This document shows positions 15,969-24,619 of a stretch of 64,000 nt of DNA, in pieces. The stretch is from contig CAZRVM010000001.1 of assembly GCA_964603625.1 (NCBI GenBank), forward strand, positions 1-64,000, written 5' to 3'. The number at the start of each line of letters is the position of its first letter. The stretch's first letter is position 1. A model generated the notes under the pieces. It did no database searches. It was not told the origin of the DNA and saw only the letters and a program-made list of their open reading frames with translations. The position numbers and the translations under genes were made by a program. This stretch comes from HK-STAS-PATE-36 sp964603625. Its GTDB lineage: Bacteria; Patescibacteriota; Saccharimonadia; Saccharimonadales; JAGQNJ01.

Positions 15969-16436
15969 TTAGTCTGTTGTTTTTTCTTTAGCATTTCTTT
16001 GAAGCCTACTAATAAGTTTAACTTCGCCACCAGCTTTTTCAACAGCCTCTTTAGCGGTTTTACTAATTGCTTGAATTGTAATTTTATGTTTTTTAGTTAC
16101 TTCGCCCTTGCTAATTAACTTTACTTTTATAAATGCACTAGATACCAAACCAGCATCAGCTAAAACCTGATTATTGATTTCTCCTTTAAGAGAATCAAGT
16201 TGGCCGGTATAAATATTTTCTGTCTTAGGCCTTTTAGATTTAAAGCCTGGCAATTTTGGAAGTCTTTGAGCAAGTGGGTTCTGACCACCCTCAAAACCCG
16301 GCCTAACACCTCCACCAGTTCTAGAATTTTGACCCTTTGTTCCGCGCCCAGCTGTTTTACCTTTACCGGCTGATATACCACGTCCTACCCGAGTCGATTT
16401 TTTATGACTTTTAATGTTAAGTTTATGATATTGCAT
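15969..16436 (-). CDS. rplO: Large ribosomal subunit protein uL15
   Basis: A 155-aa 50S protein. The Gly/Arg-rich N-terminal extension (GRGISAGKGKTAGRGTKGQ, near residue 18) and GGVRPGFEGGQNPLAQRLPK near 42 are diagnostic. Its ATG overlaps the rpsE stop (TAATG), so there is no room for rpmD, which normally separates these genes. Confidence 0.97.
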   Translation of the reverse strand: MQYHKLNIKSHKKSTRVGRGISAGKGKTAGRGTKGQNSRTGGGVRPGFEGGQNPLAQRLPKLPGFKSKRPKTENIYTGQLDSLKGEINNQVLADAGLVSSAFIKVKLISKGEVTKKHKITIQAISKTAKEAVEKAGGEVKLISRLQRNAKEKTTD

Positions 16437-16984
16437 TATTTTGCCTCAACTTTCTTAACTGGTTTAGACTTAACGGCTTTAGTTTTAACCGCAACCCATT
16501 CACTAGCAGGTTTGATGCTCATAAGAGTTTCAACGGTAGCGTAGGCAGAATTGATTTTATTAGATGATCCGAGCGATTTTGATAATGCATTTTTAATACC
16601 TGCAACCTCTAAAACGGTTCTCACTACGCCACCGGCAATCAAGCCAGTACCAGCACTAGCTGGTTTTAAAAGAATATGAGAACCAGAAACTCGCCCTTCA
16701 GCTTCATGCGGAATTGTGTCTTTATATAATGCAATTTTAACAAGATTTTTTTTAGCTACTTCTGTTGCTTTGGTAACAGCCGTCGTAACATCTTGTCCTT
16801 TAGATACACCAACGCCAACACTACCTTTGTGATCTCCAACAACTACTAATGCTCTGAATCTAAATCGTCGGCCACCTTTTACAACACGAGCTACTCTATC
16901 GATGTGTACCATTCTTTCATCGTATTGACTTTCTGGCTTATCAGTAATTTTAGACTTACTTTTTAAATCTATTGGTTTGACCAT
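16436..16984 (-). CDS. rpsE: Small ribosomal subunit protein uS5
   Basis: A 182-aa 30S protein involved in decoding fidelity and mRNA entry. The double-stranded RNA-binding segment RVARVVKGGRRFRFRALVVVGDHKGSVGVG near residue 31 and the ribosomal S5 fold region PASAGTGLIAGGVVRTVLEVAGI near 108 are clear. The C-terminus is Lys-rich. It is directly coupled to rplO by a one-base overlap. Confidence 0.97.
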   Translation of the reverse strand: MVKPIDLKSKSKITDKPESQYDERMVHIDRVARVVKGGRRFRFRALVVVGDHKGSVGVGVSKGQDVTTAVTKATEVAKKNLVKIALYKDTIPHEAEGRVSGSHILLKPASAGTGLIAGGVVRTVLEVAGIKNALSKSLGSSNKINSAYATVETLMSIKPASEWVAVKTKAVKSKPVKKVEAK

Positions 16985-17341
16985 TTAAAACTCCAATCCG
17001 CCTTCTCGGGCTTTTTCTGCAAGTGCCTTAATTCTACCATGATACAATCGGCCATTTCGGTCAAAAACGACTTGTTTAATTTTCTTAGCCTTGGCAACTT
17101 TAGCAATTTCTTCTCCAATCCACTCCGCCTTTGAGGTCATTGTCATTTTGTGCAGCTTGACTCCCACTGTAGTAGCCGAAACAATAGTTGCATGCTTTTG
17201 GTCGTTTATTATCTGTGCAAAAATATGTAAATTACTAATATGAACAGATAACCTTGGCCGTTCACTAGTACCAACAACTGTTTTTCTGATACGATTTTTT
17301 CTCCGCAATTGATTATGTCTGGTTTTCTGTAGCTGATTCAT
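16985..17341 (-). CDS. rplR: Large ribosomal subunit protein uL18
   Basis: A 118-aa 5S rRNA-binding protein. RLSVHISNLHIFAQIINDQKH near residue 29 and the terminal FDRNGRLYHGRIKALAEKAREGGLEF are diagnostic. It overlaps the rplF stop codon by one base and is followed immediately by rpsE. Confidence 0.97.
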   Translation of the reverse strand: MNQLQKTRHNQLRRKNRIRKTVVGTSERPRLSVHISNLHIFAQIINDQKHATIVSATTVGVKLHKMTMTSKAEWIGEEIAKVAKAKKIKQVVFDRNGRLYHGRIKALAEKAREGGLEF

Positions 17342-17880
17342 TATTTATCCTTTCCTGATTTTCCGCTCTTACGAATAATCTGTTCGCCAACATATCTTAT
17401 GCCTTTGCCTTTATATGGTTCTGGCTTTCTTAAAGCTCTTATTTCTGCTGAAACCTGCCCCACGCTCTGTTTTGAAATTCCTGATATAGTTATTATGTTC
17501 TGTTCAACTTTAGCTTCAATTCCTTGTGGCAAATTATACACAACTTCATGAGAGTATCCTAAGTTCATTTTTAATTGATTGCCGGCTAGTGCAACTCTAA
17601 AACCTACACCTTGAATTTCTAGTTGCTTTGAAAAACCATCAGTTACACCAATTACCATATTATTAATAAGCGACCTCATAAGGCCATGCTTAGCCCGATT
17701 TTCTGCCGAATCATCAACTCTCTTAACTAGTAACTCTTGATCATTTTGAGATATCTTTATTCCAGATAAATTTAATTGCTTAAGTTCACCTTTGTTGCCC
17801 TTAACAACAATGTAATCTTCGTCAATAGTGATTGTCACACCAGCTGGAATTGTAATTGGCAGTTTTCCTATACGACTCAT
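17341..17880 (-). CDS. rplF: Large ribosomal subunit protein uL6
   Basis: A 179-aa 50S protein near the factor-binding site. MSRIGKLPITIPAGVTI at the start, LRSLINNMVIGVTDGF near residue 68 and the C-terminal KPEPYKGKGIRYVGEQIIRKSGKSGK are hallmarks. It sits in the standard rpsH-rplF-rplR order. Confidence 0.97.
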   Translation of the reverse strand: MSRIGKLPITIPAGVTITIDEDYIVVKGNKGELKQLNLSGIKISQNDQELLVKRVDDSAENRAKHGLMRSLINNMVIGVTDGFSKQLEIQGVGFRVALAGNQLKMNLGYSHEVVYNLPQGIEAKVEQNIITISGISKQSVGQVSAEIRALRKPEPYKGKGIRYVGEQIIRKSGKSGKDK

Positions 17881-17893
17881 TTCATTTCCTTTC

Positions 17894-18295
17894 TTAATAA
17901 ACCTTGCAAATTAGCTCGCCACCAAGTTTTTGCTGTTTTGCGTCTTGACCTTTCATTAAACCTTTTGAAGTTGATATAATTACCAATCCTCGTCCTTGTT
18001 TAATTGTTGGAATATCTCTTACATTAACATATTGCCTTCGACCAGGCTTGCTAACTCTTTCGATACAAGAGATGTTTGCATTTGTTTGATCGGTATTCAA
18101 AATTAATGTTAAACTTTTGTCTATTCCATCGCCAACAGTCGAATATCCAATTAAATAATGGTTTTCTTTTAAAATTTGCACAATCGATTCTTTAATTTTA
18201 GAATACGGAACAGCTACTTCGTTTTTGCCAACTAAAATAGCATTCCTTATTCTAGTTAACATATCTGCAATTGGGTCTGTACTTACCATATTCAC
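17894..18295 (-). CDS. rpsH: Small ribosomal subunit protein uS8
   Basis: A 133-aa primary 16S rRNA binder. DPIADMLTRIRNAILVGKNEVAVPYSK near residue 7, VSKPGRRQYV near 83 and the terminal STSKGLMKGQDAKQQKLGGELICKVY identify it. In E. coli it also represses the spc operon. Whether an equivalent mRNA target exists here is not evident. Confidence 0.97.
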   Translation of the reverse strand: MNMVSTDPIADMLTRIRNAILVGKNEVAVPYSKIKESIVQILKENHYLIGYSTVGDGIDKSLTLILNTDQTNANISCIERVSKPGRRQYVNVRDIPTIKQGRGLVIISTSKGLMKGQDAKQQKLGGELICKVY

Positions 18296-18298
18296 TCC

Positions 18299-18568
18299 TT
18301 ACCAACTAGCCTTTGTAACGCCTGGGATTTCACCCTTACTGGCATGTTCACGAAAAGTAATTCTACTTAACCCAAACGTTCTCATATAGCCCCTGGGACG
18401 ACCAGTCTGACCACAACGATTTTTCCATCTTGTTGGCGATGAATTTCTGGGCATAAGATGTAATGCATCGAAATCTCCATCAACTTTTAGTTGATGACGC
18501 TTGTCTGAATACTTCTTAATCATTTGCTGTCGTTTTTTGTCTCTTGCAATTATAGATTTTTTAGCCAT
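18299..18568 (-). CDS. rpsN: Small ribosomal subunit protein uS14, cysteine-free form
   Basis: An 89-aa 30S head protein of the zinc-independent type, as in E. coli. MPRNSSPTRWKNRCGQTGRPRGYMRTFGLSR near residue 39 is diagnostic, and only one cysteine remains where the zinc type has CxxC...CxxC. Its ATG overlaps the rplE stop by one base. Confidence 0.97.
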   Translation of the reverse strand: MAKKSIIARDKKRQQMIKKYSDKRHQLKVDGDFDALHLMPRNSSPTRWKNRCGQTGRPRGYMRTFGLSRITFREHASKGEIPGVTKASW

Positions 18569-19155
18569 TACTTATTCTCCTCTTTAGTCTTTTCAAACGG
18601 CATTCCAAATTTAATTAATAATGCTTTGGAATGACTTATATCTAATGCTTTAATTCTGAAATTTATTTGTAGCCCATGTAAAATAGATGAATCTTCAAAT
18701 GTAATTTCTGGAAAAATAGTCTGCTCATTTAGACCAATACTATAATTCCCTTGTTTATCGAAAGCTTTGTTGCTCAAACCATGAAAATCACGCAATCTTG
18801 GTAAAACGATATTAACCAAACGATCTAAAAACTCGTACATTTGGTCATTCCGAAGCGTAACCTTTAGCCCAATTTTATTTCCTTCGCGAAGTTTAAAACT
18901 TGCGATTGATTTTTTAGCAGTAGTTAAAATAGGTTGCTGACCAGTAATTTTTACCAAAGTATTTGTAGCAATTTCAATAAGCCGCTTATCGTCCTTACCT
19001 CTTCCCAGACCAATGTTTACTACTATTTTTTCGAGCTTTGGAACTTGGTTAATGTTTGCAAGCTCTAATTCTGATTTCAATTCACTAGCAAACTTATTGT
19101 AGTAATCTGCTTTAAGCCTTGCGGTATATATCTTTAATTCAGTCTTGGTAGCCAT
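18568..19155 (-). CDS. rplE: Large ribosomal subunit protein uL5
   Basis: A 195-aa 5S rRNA-binding protein of the central protuberance. NINQVPKLEKIVVNIGLGRGKDDKRL near residue 34, LRDFHGLSNKAFDKQGNYSIGLNEQTIFPEI near 122 and the usual C-terminus are present. It starts one base after rplX ends. Confidence 0.97.
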   Translation of the reverse strand: MATKTELKIYTARLKADYYNKFASELKSELELANINQVPKLEKIVVNIGLGRGKDDKRLIEIATNTLVKITGQQPILTTAKKSIASFKLREGNKIGLKVTLRNDQMYEFLDRLVNIVLPRLRDFHGLSNKAFDKQGNYSIGLNEQTIFPEITFEDSSILHGLQINFRIKALDISHSKALLIKFGMPFEKTKEENK

Positions 19156-19485
19156 TTATTTAATCTCCTTGCCAGTTTTTTTGTAAATTCGTACAAATTT
19201 TCCACCTGTAACTGGTTTACTAGCAATTTTGGTAGGTTTTTTACTAATTGGCTCAACAATCGCTACTTTTGAAACATAAATTGGCATGGTCTTATCAATT
19301 ACACCACCTTGAGGGTGTTTCTTATTTGGTTTTAAATGTTTCTTAACAACATTAACTCCCTCTACAGTTACTTTATTGGTTTGAAAATGCCTGGCTATAA
19401 CTTTCCCAGTTACTCCTTTGTCCTTGCCGCTAATTACAACAACTGTATCACCTTTTTTTAACTTAATTTTATAATTTTTAATCAC
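19156..19485 (-). CDS. rplX: Large ribosomal subunit protein uL24
   Basis: A 109-aa assembly-initiator protein of the 50S subunit. The KOW motif KKGDTVVVISGKDKGVTGKVI near residue 9 and the VEGVNVVKKHLKPNKKHPQGGVI segment are diagnostic. It overlaps rplN by one base. Confidence 0.96.
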   Translation of the reverse strand: MIKNYKIKLKKGDTVVVISGKDKGVTGKVIARHFQTNKVTVEGVNVVKKHLKPNKKHPQGGVIDKTMPIYVSKVAIVEPISKKPTKIASKPVTGGKFVRIYKKTGKEIK

Positions 19486-19853
19486 TAAAGTACCTCCGGG
19501 GCAAGACTGATAATCTTGGCGTAACCCATTTCTCTTAATTCTCTTGGGACCGGTCCAAATATTCTGGTTGCTTTTGGCAACTTATCTTCTCCAATAATTA
19601 CTGCTGCATTATCATCAAACTTAATTGTTGAACCATCTTTCCGATTAATTGAATACCTAGTTCTTACTATCACAGCTTTAACTACTGATTTCTTTTTCAC
19701 ATTTCCAGTTGGACTAGCATCTTTAACAGTTGCAACGATAACATCGCCGACTCTTGCATACCTACGCCTAGTACCACCCAAAACTCTAATACATAGAATT
19801 TCGCGTGCTCCACTATTATCGCAAACTTTTAACCTAGATTCTTGCTGAATCAT
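19485..19853 (-). CDS. rplN: Large ribosomal subunit protein uL14
   Basis: A 122-aa protein at the subunit interface. MIQQESRLKVCDNSGAREILCIRVLGGTRRRYARVGD at the start, the RIFGPVPRELRE motif and the terminal KIISLAPEVL are hallmarks. Its start overlaps rpsQ by 4 nt (ATGA). Confidence 0.97.
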   Translation of the reverse strand: MIQQESRLKVCDNSGAREILCIRVLGGTRRRYARVGDVIVATVKDASPTGNVKKKSVVKAVIVRTRYSINRKDGSTIKFDDNAAVIIGEDKLPKATRIFGPVPRELREMGYAKIISLAPEVL

Positions 19854-20137
19854 TTTTGAGTCTCCGTTTCTTGCGAACTAGATATTTTTTCATTAATAAC
19901 AGGCCTTTCTACTATTTCTAAAAGCCTAAAGTGCTTATTGGCACTTATTGGTTTGGTTTCAATAATAGTAACTTTATCGCCTACTTTTGCTTGATTGGTT
20001 TCATCGTGTGCCATTATCTTTTTAGACGAAATGTACCTCTTTTTATAAAGAGGATGACTTTTATGCGTAACAACAGTCACTACAATTGTCTTATTGGGGC
20101 GGTCAGATGAAACTGTACCTTGTAATACCTTTGCCAT
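19850..20137 (-). CDS. rpsQ: Small ribosomal subunit protein uS17
   Basis: A 95-aa OB-fold 16S rRNA binder. LQGTVSSDRPNKTIVVTVVTHKSHPLYKKRY near residue 5 and HDETNQAKVGDKVTIIETKPISANKHFRL identify it. A Ser/Glu/Gln-rich extension of about 12 residues closes the protein. It overlaps rpmC by one base and rplN by four. Confidence 0.97.
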   Translation of the reverse strand: MAKVLQGTVSSDRPNKTIVVTVVTHKSHPLYKKRYISSKKIMAHDETNQAKVGDKVTIIETKPISANKHFRLLEIVERPVINEKISSSQETETQK

Positions 20138-20337
20138 TATTTGGTCTCCTTTTCAAGTTGCTCACCAAGTACTGTTAAAATTCTTGCTAAATCTCTTCTT
20201 TTGTTACGAATAATTCTTGAATTTGTAGTTTCACCGACGATAATTTGCCTTCTCAGCTCTGCAATTTCTTCTCTAATTTTGGTGCTTTGCGTTGCAAGTT
20301 CAGCAGTAGATAATTTACGGATCTCTAAAATATTCAT
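20137..20337 (-). CDS. rpmC: Large ribosomal subunit protein uL29
   Basis: A 66-aa two-helix protein at the polypeptide exit. MNILEIRKLSTAELATQSTKIREEIAELRRQ and RNKRRDLARILTVLGE match the family over the full length. It is one base from rplP and overlaps rpsQ, the conserved L16-L29-S17 order. Confidence 0.96.
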   Translation of the reverse strand: MNILEIRKLSTAELATQSTKIREEIAELRRQIIVGETTNSRIIRNKRRDLARILTVLGEQLEKETK

Positions 20338-20751
20338 CTAGTTATCCTCCCGAACTAAAAACTTAGTTTTAATAGGTAGTTTGTGCGAAGCCAATCTCAT
20401 TGCTTCTCGCGCAATTTCTTCACTAACGCCCTGCATTTCAAACATAATAGTTCCTGGTCTAACTTTAGCTACAAAAAAATCTGGGCTACCCTTACCTTGT
20501 CCCATTTTGGTACCGACAGCTTTACGAGTTACGGGTGTATGGGGAAATATCCGAATCCAAATTTTTCCACCTCTTTTAATATAACGAGTCATTGCTTGAC
20601 GAGCTGCTTCTATCTGCCTAGAAGTTATCCTATCCATGCCTTGAGACTGCAAGGCAAACTGGCCAAAAGCAATAGTATTAGCACTGGTTGCAACGCCTTT
20701 CATCCTGCCAACTCTCACTCTACGGTATTTAGTTCTTTTAGGAATTAACAT
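20338..20751 (-). CDS. rplP: Large ribosomal subunit protein uL16
   Basis: A 137-aa protein near the A-site tRNA. MLIPKRTKYRRVRVGRMKG at the start, ITSRQIEAARQAMTRYIKRGGKIWIRIFPHTPVTRK near residue 42 and the RMGQGKGSP-equivalent KMGQGKGSPDFFVAKV are diagnostic. Confidence 0.97.
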   Translation of the reverse strand: MLIPKRTKYRRVRVGRMKGVATSANTIAFGQFALQSQGMDRITSRQIEAARQAMTRYIKRGGKIWIRIFPHTPVTRKAVGTKMGQGKGSPDFFVAKVRPGTIMFEMQGVSEEIAREAMRLASHKLPIKTKFLVREDN

Positions 20752-20752
20752 T

Positions 20753-21382
20753 TTAATTCACCTCGCCTTTATATATCCATACCTTTACACCAATAATCCC
20801 GGCAGGGGTATGAGCTGGCACAAAAGCATAATCGATATTTGCTCTAAGTGTGTGCAGTGGAACGCTACCAATAATTTCTTTTTCTCGTCTTGCCATTTCA
20901 GCTCCATTTAGCCTTCCCGAAACTTCAATTCTAATTCCTTTGGCGCCACTACGAATAGTTGCCGCTGAAGCAGATTTAATAGCTCTTCTGAATGAAATTC
21001 TCCTTTGTAATTGAAATGCAATATTTTCGGCTACTAATTTTGCATATAGTTCTGGTTTCTTCACTTCTTCGATATTTACTCGAACTGGGGTTTTATAAAT
21101 TAGTTCAATCGCATTCTTTAGTTCTGCAACCCCAGAACCACCTCGGCCAATCACGACACCAGCTTTTGCGGTTGATAATGTAACGGTAACTAAGTTTGGC
21201 GATCTTTCAATATCGACTTTATTAATTGATGCACGGCTACCTAACTTACTGTTAATCAATTTTCTTACTTCAAGATCTTGAGTTAGATATTTAGCATATT
21301 CTTTTCTACTTACAAACCATTTACTGCGCCAATCTTTATTTACCTGCAAACGCATTGAGATTGGATTTACTTTTTGTCCCAT
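20753..21382 (-). CDS. rpsC: Small ribosomal subunit protein uS3
   Basis: A 209-aa 30S protein lining the mRNA entry channel, with helicase-related function. MGQKVNPISMRLQVNKDWRSKWF at the start, a KH domain near residues 38-106 with VVIGRGGSGV, and a C-terminal domain with SGRLNGAEMARREKEIIGSVPLHTLRANIDYAF. It overlaps rplV by one base. Confidence 0.97.
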   Translation of the reverse strand: MGQKVNPISMRLQVNKDWRSKWFVSRKEYAKYLTQDLEVRKLINSKLGSRASINKVDIERSPNLVTVTLSTAKAGVVIGRGGSGVAELKNAIELIYKTPVRVNIEEVKKPELYAKLVAENIAFQLQRRISFRRAIKSASAATIRSGAKGIRIEVSGRLNGAEMARREKEIIGSVPLHTLRANIDYAFVPAHTPAGIIGVKVWIYKGEVN

Positions 21383-21771
21383 TACTTTGCCTCCTTTTTG
21401 GTGGTAACTGTTTTTTTAGAAGGCTTTTTAACTTCTCTAATTTCGCCATCAACCTTAACTCTAATATGAGAAGATTTTCTCTGAAAGCGTAAAGCACTAC
21501 CACGAGCAGCTGGTCTAATTCTTTTAAGCCTAGGACCAGGCGTTACAGTAATTTCAGTTATTCGCAGAGTATTAGGTTTATAGTTGTGATTGTGAAGTGC
21601 ATTTGCCTCTGCAGATTTTATAACTCTCGCCACAACATCAGCGCTTCGTCTAGGTGTGTTTTCCAAAATAATTAATGCGTCAGCCACACTTCGTCCTCTA
21701 ACTAAATTAGCAACTACTCCAGTTTTACGAGGACTCATTCTAACACCTTTAGCTAATGCTTGAACAGACAT
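21382..21771 (-). CDS. rplV: Large ribosomal subunit protein uL22
   Basis: A 129-aa protein whose extended hairpin lines the exit tunnel. GVRMSPRKTGVVANLVRGRSVADAL near residue 9 and TVTPGPRLKRIRPAARGSALRFQRKSSHIRV near 74 are diagnostic. A Lys-rich tail follows. It overlaps its neighbours by one base at each end. Confidence 0.97.
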   Translation of the reverse strand: MSVQALAKGVRMSPRKTGVVANLVRGRSVADALIILENTPRRSADVVARVIKSAEANALHNHNYKPNTLRITEITVTPGPRLKRIRPAARGSALRFQRKSSHIRVKVDGEIREVKKPSKKTVTTKKEAK

Positions 21772-22046
21772 TATTTTTGTCCTTTCGCAAGTTTGCCACC
21801 ATGACTTCTAAATTTTCTAGTAGGCGAAAACTCTCCTAGTTTATGCCCGACCATATTCTCAGATATAAAAACAGGAACATGAACTTTGCCATTGTGTACA
21901 GCAATTGTTTTACCAACAAATTCAGGAGAGATTGTAGAAGCCCTTGCCCAAGTTTTAATTATTGTTCGATCATCTTTGCTTAAAGCATTTATTTTTTTAG
22001 CTAATTTTGGATCTACAAAAGGTCCTTTTTTAAGTGAACGGCTCAT
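21771..22046 (-). CDS. rpsS: Small ribosomal subunit protein uS19
   Basis: A 91-aa 30S head protein. MSRSLKKGPFVDPKLAKKI at the start, WARASTISPEFVGKTIAVHNGKVHVPV and the terminal GEFSPTRKFRSHGGKLAKGQK are hallmarks. It follows rplB by 8 nt. Confidence 0.97.
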   Translation of the reverse strand: MSRSLKKGPFVDPKLAKKINALSKDDRTIIKTWARASTISPEFVGKTIAVHNGKVHVPVFISENMVGHKLGEFSPTRKFRSHGGKLAKGQK

Positions 22047-22054
22047 ATTTACCT

Positions 22055-22915
22055 CTACCTTCTCTTACTTTCGTGTCTGGAACGAATTATAAATTTATTG
22101 CTAGTTTTGCGCCTGCGTGTCTTATAGCCTAAGGTTTTTTGGCCCCAAGGTGTCTTAGGGGCAGCTCCGTGATTCTTACCTCCACCAATACCATGCCTTC
22201 CGCCATCGCCACCACCATGCGGGTGATCTACTGCGTTCATAACTACTCCACGAACAGTCGGGCGTATTCCCATATTTCGCTTTCGGCCAGCAGAACCATA
22301 CTTAATATTTTTATGCTGTTCATTACCAACTACACCTAGGCTAGCCCAACAATTTATATTTACCATTCTAATTTCACCACTTGGTAATTTAACTTGAGCA
22401 TAATTGCCTTCTTTAGCAGTTAGTTGAGCGCTAGTTCCAGCGCTTCTAACCATTTGAGCACCACTTCCTAGTTTCATTTCTATGGCATGAATTGTGCTAC
22501 CAACCGGAATCTGAGTAAGTGGCAATCTATTACCAATCTCTATTGGGCATTCAGTATTTGCTTCAATTGTTTGACCAACTTTCATGCCATTTACTGCTAA
22601 TATATAGTGGTATTTATTGTTATTATCTTTTATGCGAGCAATATTTGCCGATCTATTTGGGTCATACTCAATAGCTTCAATAACTGCCGATGTGCCAATA
22701 CTTAAATTGAAATTAACTATTCTATAAAACCGCTTAGCTCCACCACCTCTGTGTCTTACAGTAATTCTACCCTGATTATTTCGGCCACTATTTTGTTTTT
22801 TAGCAATTGTTAAAGACTTTAGGGGCCTTTGTTTTTTGGCTGTAATTTCATCAAAATCACGACTCGTCATACCACGACGCGCAGGCGTTGTTGGCTTATA
22901 AACTTTAATGGCCAT
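22055..22915 (-). CDS. rplB: Large ribosomal subunit protein uL2
   Basis: A 286-aa protein essential for peptidyl transfer and subunit association. RGGGAKRFYRIVNF near residue 55, SAGRKRNMGIRPTVRGVVMNAVDHPHGGGDG near 207 (including the conserved histidine of HPHGGG) and KTRRRKTSNKFIIRSR at the end are diagnostic. It overlaps rplW by one base. Confidence 0.98.
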   Translation of the reverse strand: MAIKVYKPTTPARRGMTSRDFDEITAKKQRPLKSLTIAKKQNSGRNNQGRITVRHRGGGAKRFYRIVNFNLSIGTSAVIEAIEYDPNRSANIARIKDNNNKYHYILAVNGMKVGQTIEANTECPIEIGNRLPLTQIPVGSTIHAIEMKLGSGAQMVRSAGTSAQLTAKEGNYAQVKLPSGEIRMVNINCWASLGVVGNEQHKNIKYGSAGRKRNMGIRPTVRGVVMNAVDHPHGGGDGGRHGIGGGKNHGAAPKTPWGQKTLGYKTRRRKTSNKFIIRSRHESKRR

Positions 22916-23274
22916 TACTTAGACTCCTTAGATTTTGAATTTAAATCTTTCTTTGTAGATTTTTTATTAGATTTCTCTTCTTCGCCAAATATATTAATAG
23001 AATCGCCTTCTTTTAATCTAACATAGGCTTTTTTAATGTCTACTCTTTTTCCGGAAACTGGTTGGGTACGTTTTTGATACGATTTTTTTACTTTTCCTTT
23101 GACTATAACCAATCTTACATCTTTAACCGTAACAGAAAACTGACTTGAAACTGATTGACTAACCAACTGTTTATTAGAAGAAAAAGGCACATTAAATACA
23201 TAGGTATTCATATCAATACTTTGCTTATAGGCTTTTTCACTCATAATTGGTTTTAGTATTAAAGATTTAGACAT
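22915..23274 (-). CDS. rplW: Large ribosomal subunit protein uL23
   Basis: A 119-aa protein at the tunnel exit, docking site for trigger factor. LILKPIMSEKAYKQSIDMNTYVF near residue 5 and the loop KKSYQKRTQPVSGKRVDIKKAYVRLKEGDSI near 63 identify it. An acidic/Lys-rich tail of about 20 residues extends beyond the usual C-terminus. It overlaps rplD by 8 nt. Confidence 0.95.
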   Translation of the reverse strand: MSKSLILKPIMSEKAYKQSIDMNTYVFNVPFSSNKQLVSQSVSSQFSVTVKDVRLVIVKGKVKKSYQKRTQPVSGKRVDIKKAYVRLKEGDSINIFGEEEKSNKKSTKKDLNSKSKESK

Positions 23275-23905
23275 TTTCCACGTCCCCCAACCATTGGTTT
23301 ATAATTGCTAATGCTTTATTACTTATAATAATATGATTGGCATTTAAAATATTATAAACATTTAAATACTTAGCTTGAGTTAATATTAAATACGGCAAAT
23401 TATTAGTAGCTCTCTCTTTCAAGTTATTCTTTTCGGAGGTCACTAACAAAACATTTCTATCTGCATCTAACTTATTCAATAATTTAGTAGCAGAGCTTAC
23501 TTTGCCATCGGCAAAATCAATTGTTTCAATAACTTTAATTTGTTTTGCTTTTAGGCTCAAAGCTTGTTTTATAGCCAATCTTTTGCTTTCAGAATTTAGT
23601 CTTTTAGTAAAATTCTCGTGTCCAGTTGGGCCGAAGACAATACCACCACCACGCCAAATTGGGTTTCTGATAGATCCAAATCTGGCTCTACCAGTACCTT
23701 TTTGGCGCCAAGGTTTACGGCCACCACCTCGTACCAATCCTCTAGTCTTAACAATAGCCAAATTAGAGCGTCCTTGTGCTAAATAGCTGATGTAAGCCTG
23801 TTTTAGGAGTTCATTATTTTTAACATCGACTTCAAAAACCTCTTTAGGTAATTTTGCAGAAGTACTTGCTTTAGAGCCACTTTTAGTAAAAGTTGGAGCA
23901 TTCAT
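23267..23905 (-). CDS. rplD: Large ribosomal subunit protein uL4
   Basis: A 212-aa protein lining the exit tunnel. In E. coli it also represses the S10 operon. The tunnel loop VRGGGRKPWRQKGTGRARFGSIRNPIWRGGGIVFGP near residue 60 is diagnostic. A hairpin leader upstream of rplC could be a candidate site for autoregulation, but this is speculative. The gene overlaps rplC by one base. Confidence 0.97.
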   Translation of the reverse strand: MNAPTFTKSGSKASTSAKLPKEVFEVDVKNNELLKQAYISYLAQGRSNLAIVKTRGLVRGGGRKPWRQKGTGRARFGSIRNPIWRGGGIVFGPTGHENFTKRLNSESKRLAIKQALSLKAKQIKVIETIDFADGKVSSATKLLNKLDADRNVLLVTSEKNNLKERATNNLPYLILTQAKYLNVYNILNANHIIISNKALAIINQWLGDVENV

Positions 23906-24516
23906 TAGTTTACACCCTTTAGCATGACGATACCTTTACTCGGTCCGGGCACTGAGCCTATTACACCAATTATATTGTGCTCAGTATCAACCATTGCAAC
24001 TTTGATATTCTTAGTGGTTACTCTTTCAGATCCCATTTGGCCAGCCATTTTCTTACCTTTAAATATTTTTTGCGGATACATAGAACCTATTGAACCCGGT
24101 CGACGATAACTTCTACCGCCATGAGTTTTACGGCCTCTATGAAAGTTATGTCTTTTAATAGTTCCGGCAAAACCCTTTCCTTTGCTTACACCTGTAACAT
24201 CTACTAAATCTCCAACAACAAAAATATCGGCCGAAAGTTTTTGGCCGACAGTCATTTGTTCAGTGATTTCATTTACTTTAAATTCCTTAATGATCCTTGA
24301 GTTTGCTTTTGCTTTCTTAATATGCCCCGCAAGAGGTTTGTTAGTTTTTGCAGTCTCTTCAAAGCCAAGTTGGATTGCACTATAGCCATCTACTTCATTA
24401 TTTTTTACTTGCAAAATCGTGTTTGGAGTAGCACTAAGTAAAGTAACAGCTAATACTGTACCATCTTTATCGATCGTACTAGTCATGCCTACTTTTCTAG
24501 TGATTATTGCTTTCAT
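23905..24516 (-). CDS. rplC: Large ribosomal subunit protein uL3
   Basis: A 203-aa protein near the peptidyl-transferase centre. MKAIITRKVGMTSTIDKDGTV at the start and KGKGFAGTIKRHNFHRGRKTHGGRSYRRPGSIGS near residue 117 are hallmarks. The ATG at 24516 is used because it has TAGGAG 5 nt upstream. A longer in-frame start at 24600 would lie inside the leader hairpin and give a non-homologous N-terminus. A promoter and an attenuator-like hairpin precede the gene. Confidence 0.97.
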   Translation of the reverse strand: MKAIITRKVGMTSTIDKDGTVLAVTLLSATPNTILQVKNNEVDGYSAIQLGFEETAKTNKPLAGHIKKAKANSRIIKEFKVNEITEQMTVGQKLSADIFVVGDLVDVTGVSKGKGFAGTIKRHNFHRGRKTHGGRSYRRPGSIGSMYPQKIFKGKKMAGQMGSERVTTKNIKVAMVDTEHNIIGVIGSVPGPSKGIVMLKGVN

Positions 24517-24541
24517 TCTACTCCTACTTATATTTTTGCAT

Positions 24542-24603
24542 AAAAATTCTTGGTATATAGCAGTTTTCGATATCTTATTGAACTTGCTTGTATACACCAA
24601 GAA
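24542..24603 (-). promoter_or_regulatory. Attenuator-like hairpin in the rplC leader
   Basis: On the minus strand TTCTTGGTGTATA (24591-24603) can pair over 13 positions, with one G-U pair, with TATATACCAAGAA (24547-24559) across a 31-nt loop. TTTTTA follows, as in an intrinsic terminator. An upstream TTGGTATAT (24608-24616), close to the predicted transcription start, could pair with the same right arm instead. This arrangement suits ribosomal-protein autoregulation. Confidence 0.5.
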
Positions 24604-24619
24604 AACAATATACCAATAT

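Noticed and set aside
20383..20748. Plus-strand frame of 121 codons
   Set aside because: It lies entirely antisense to rplP and has no initiation signal.
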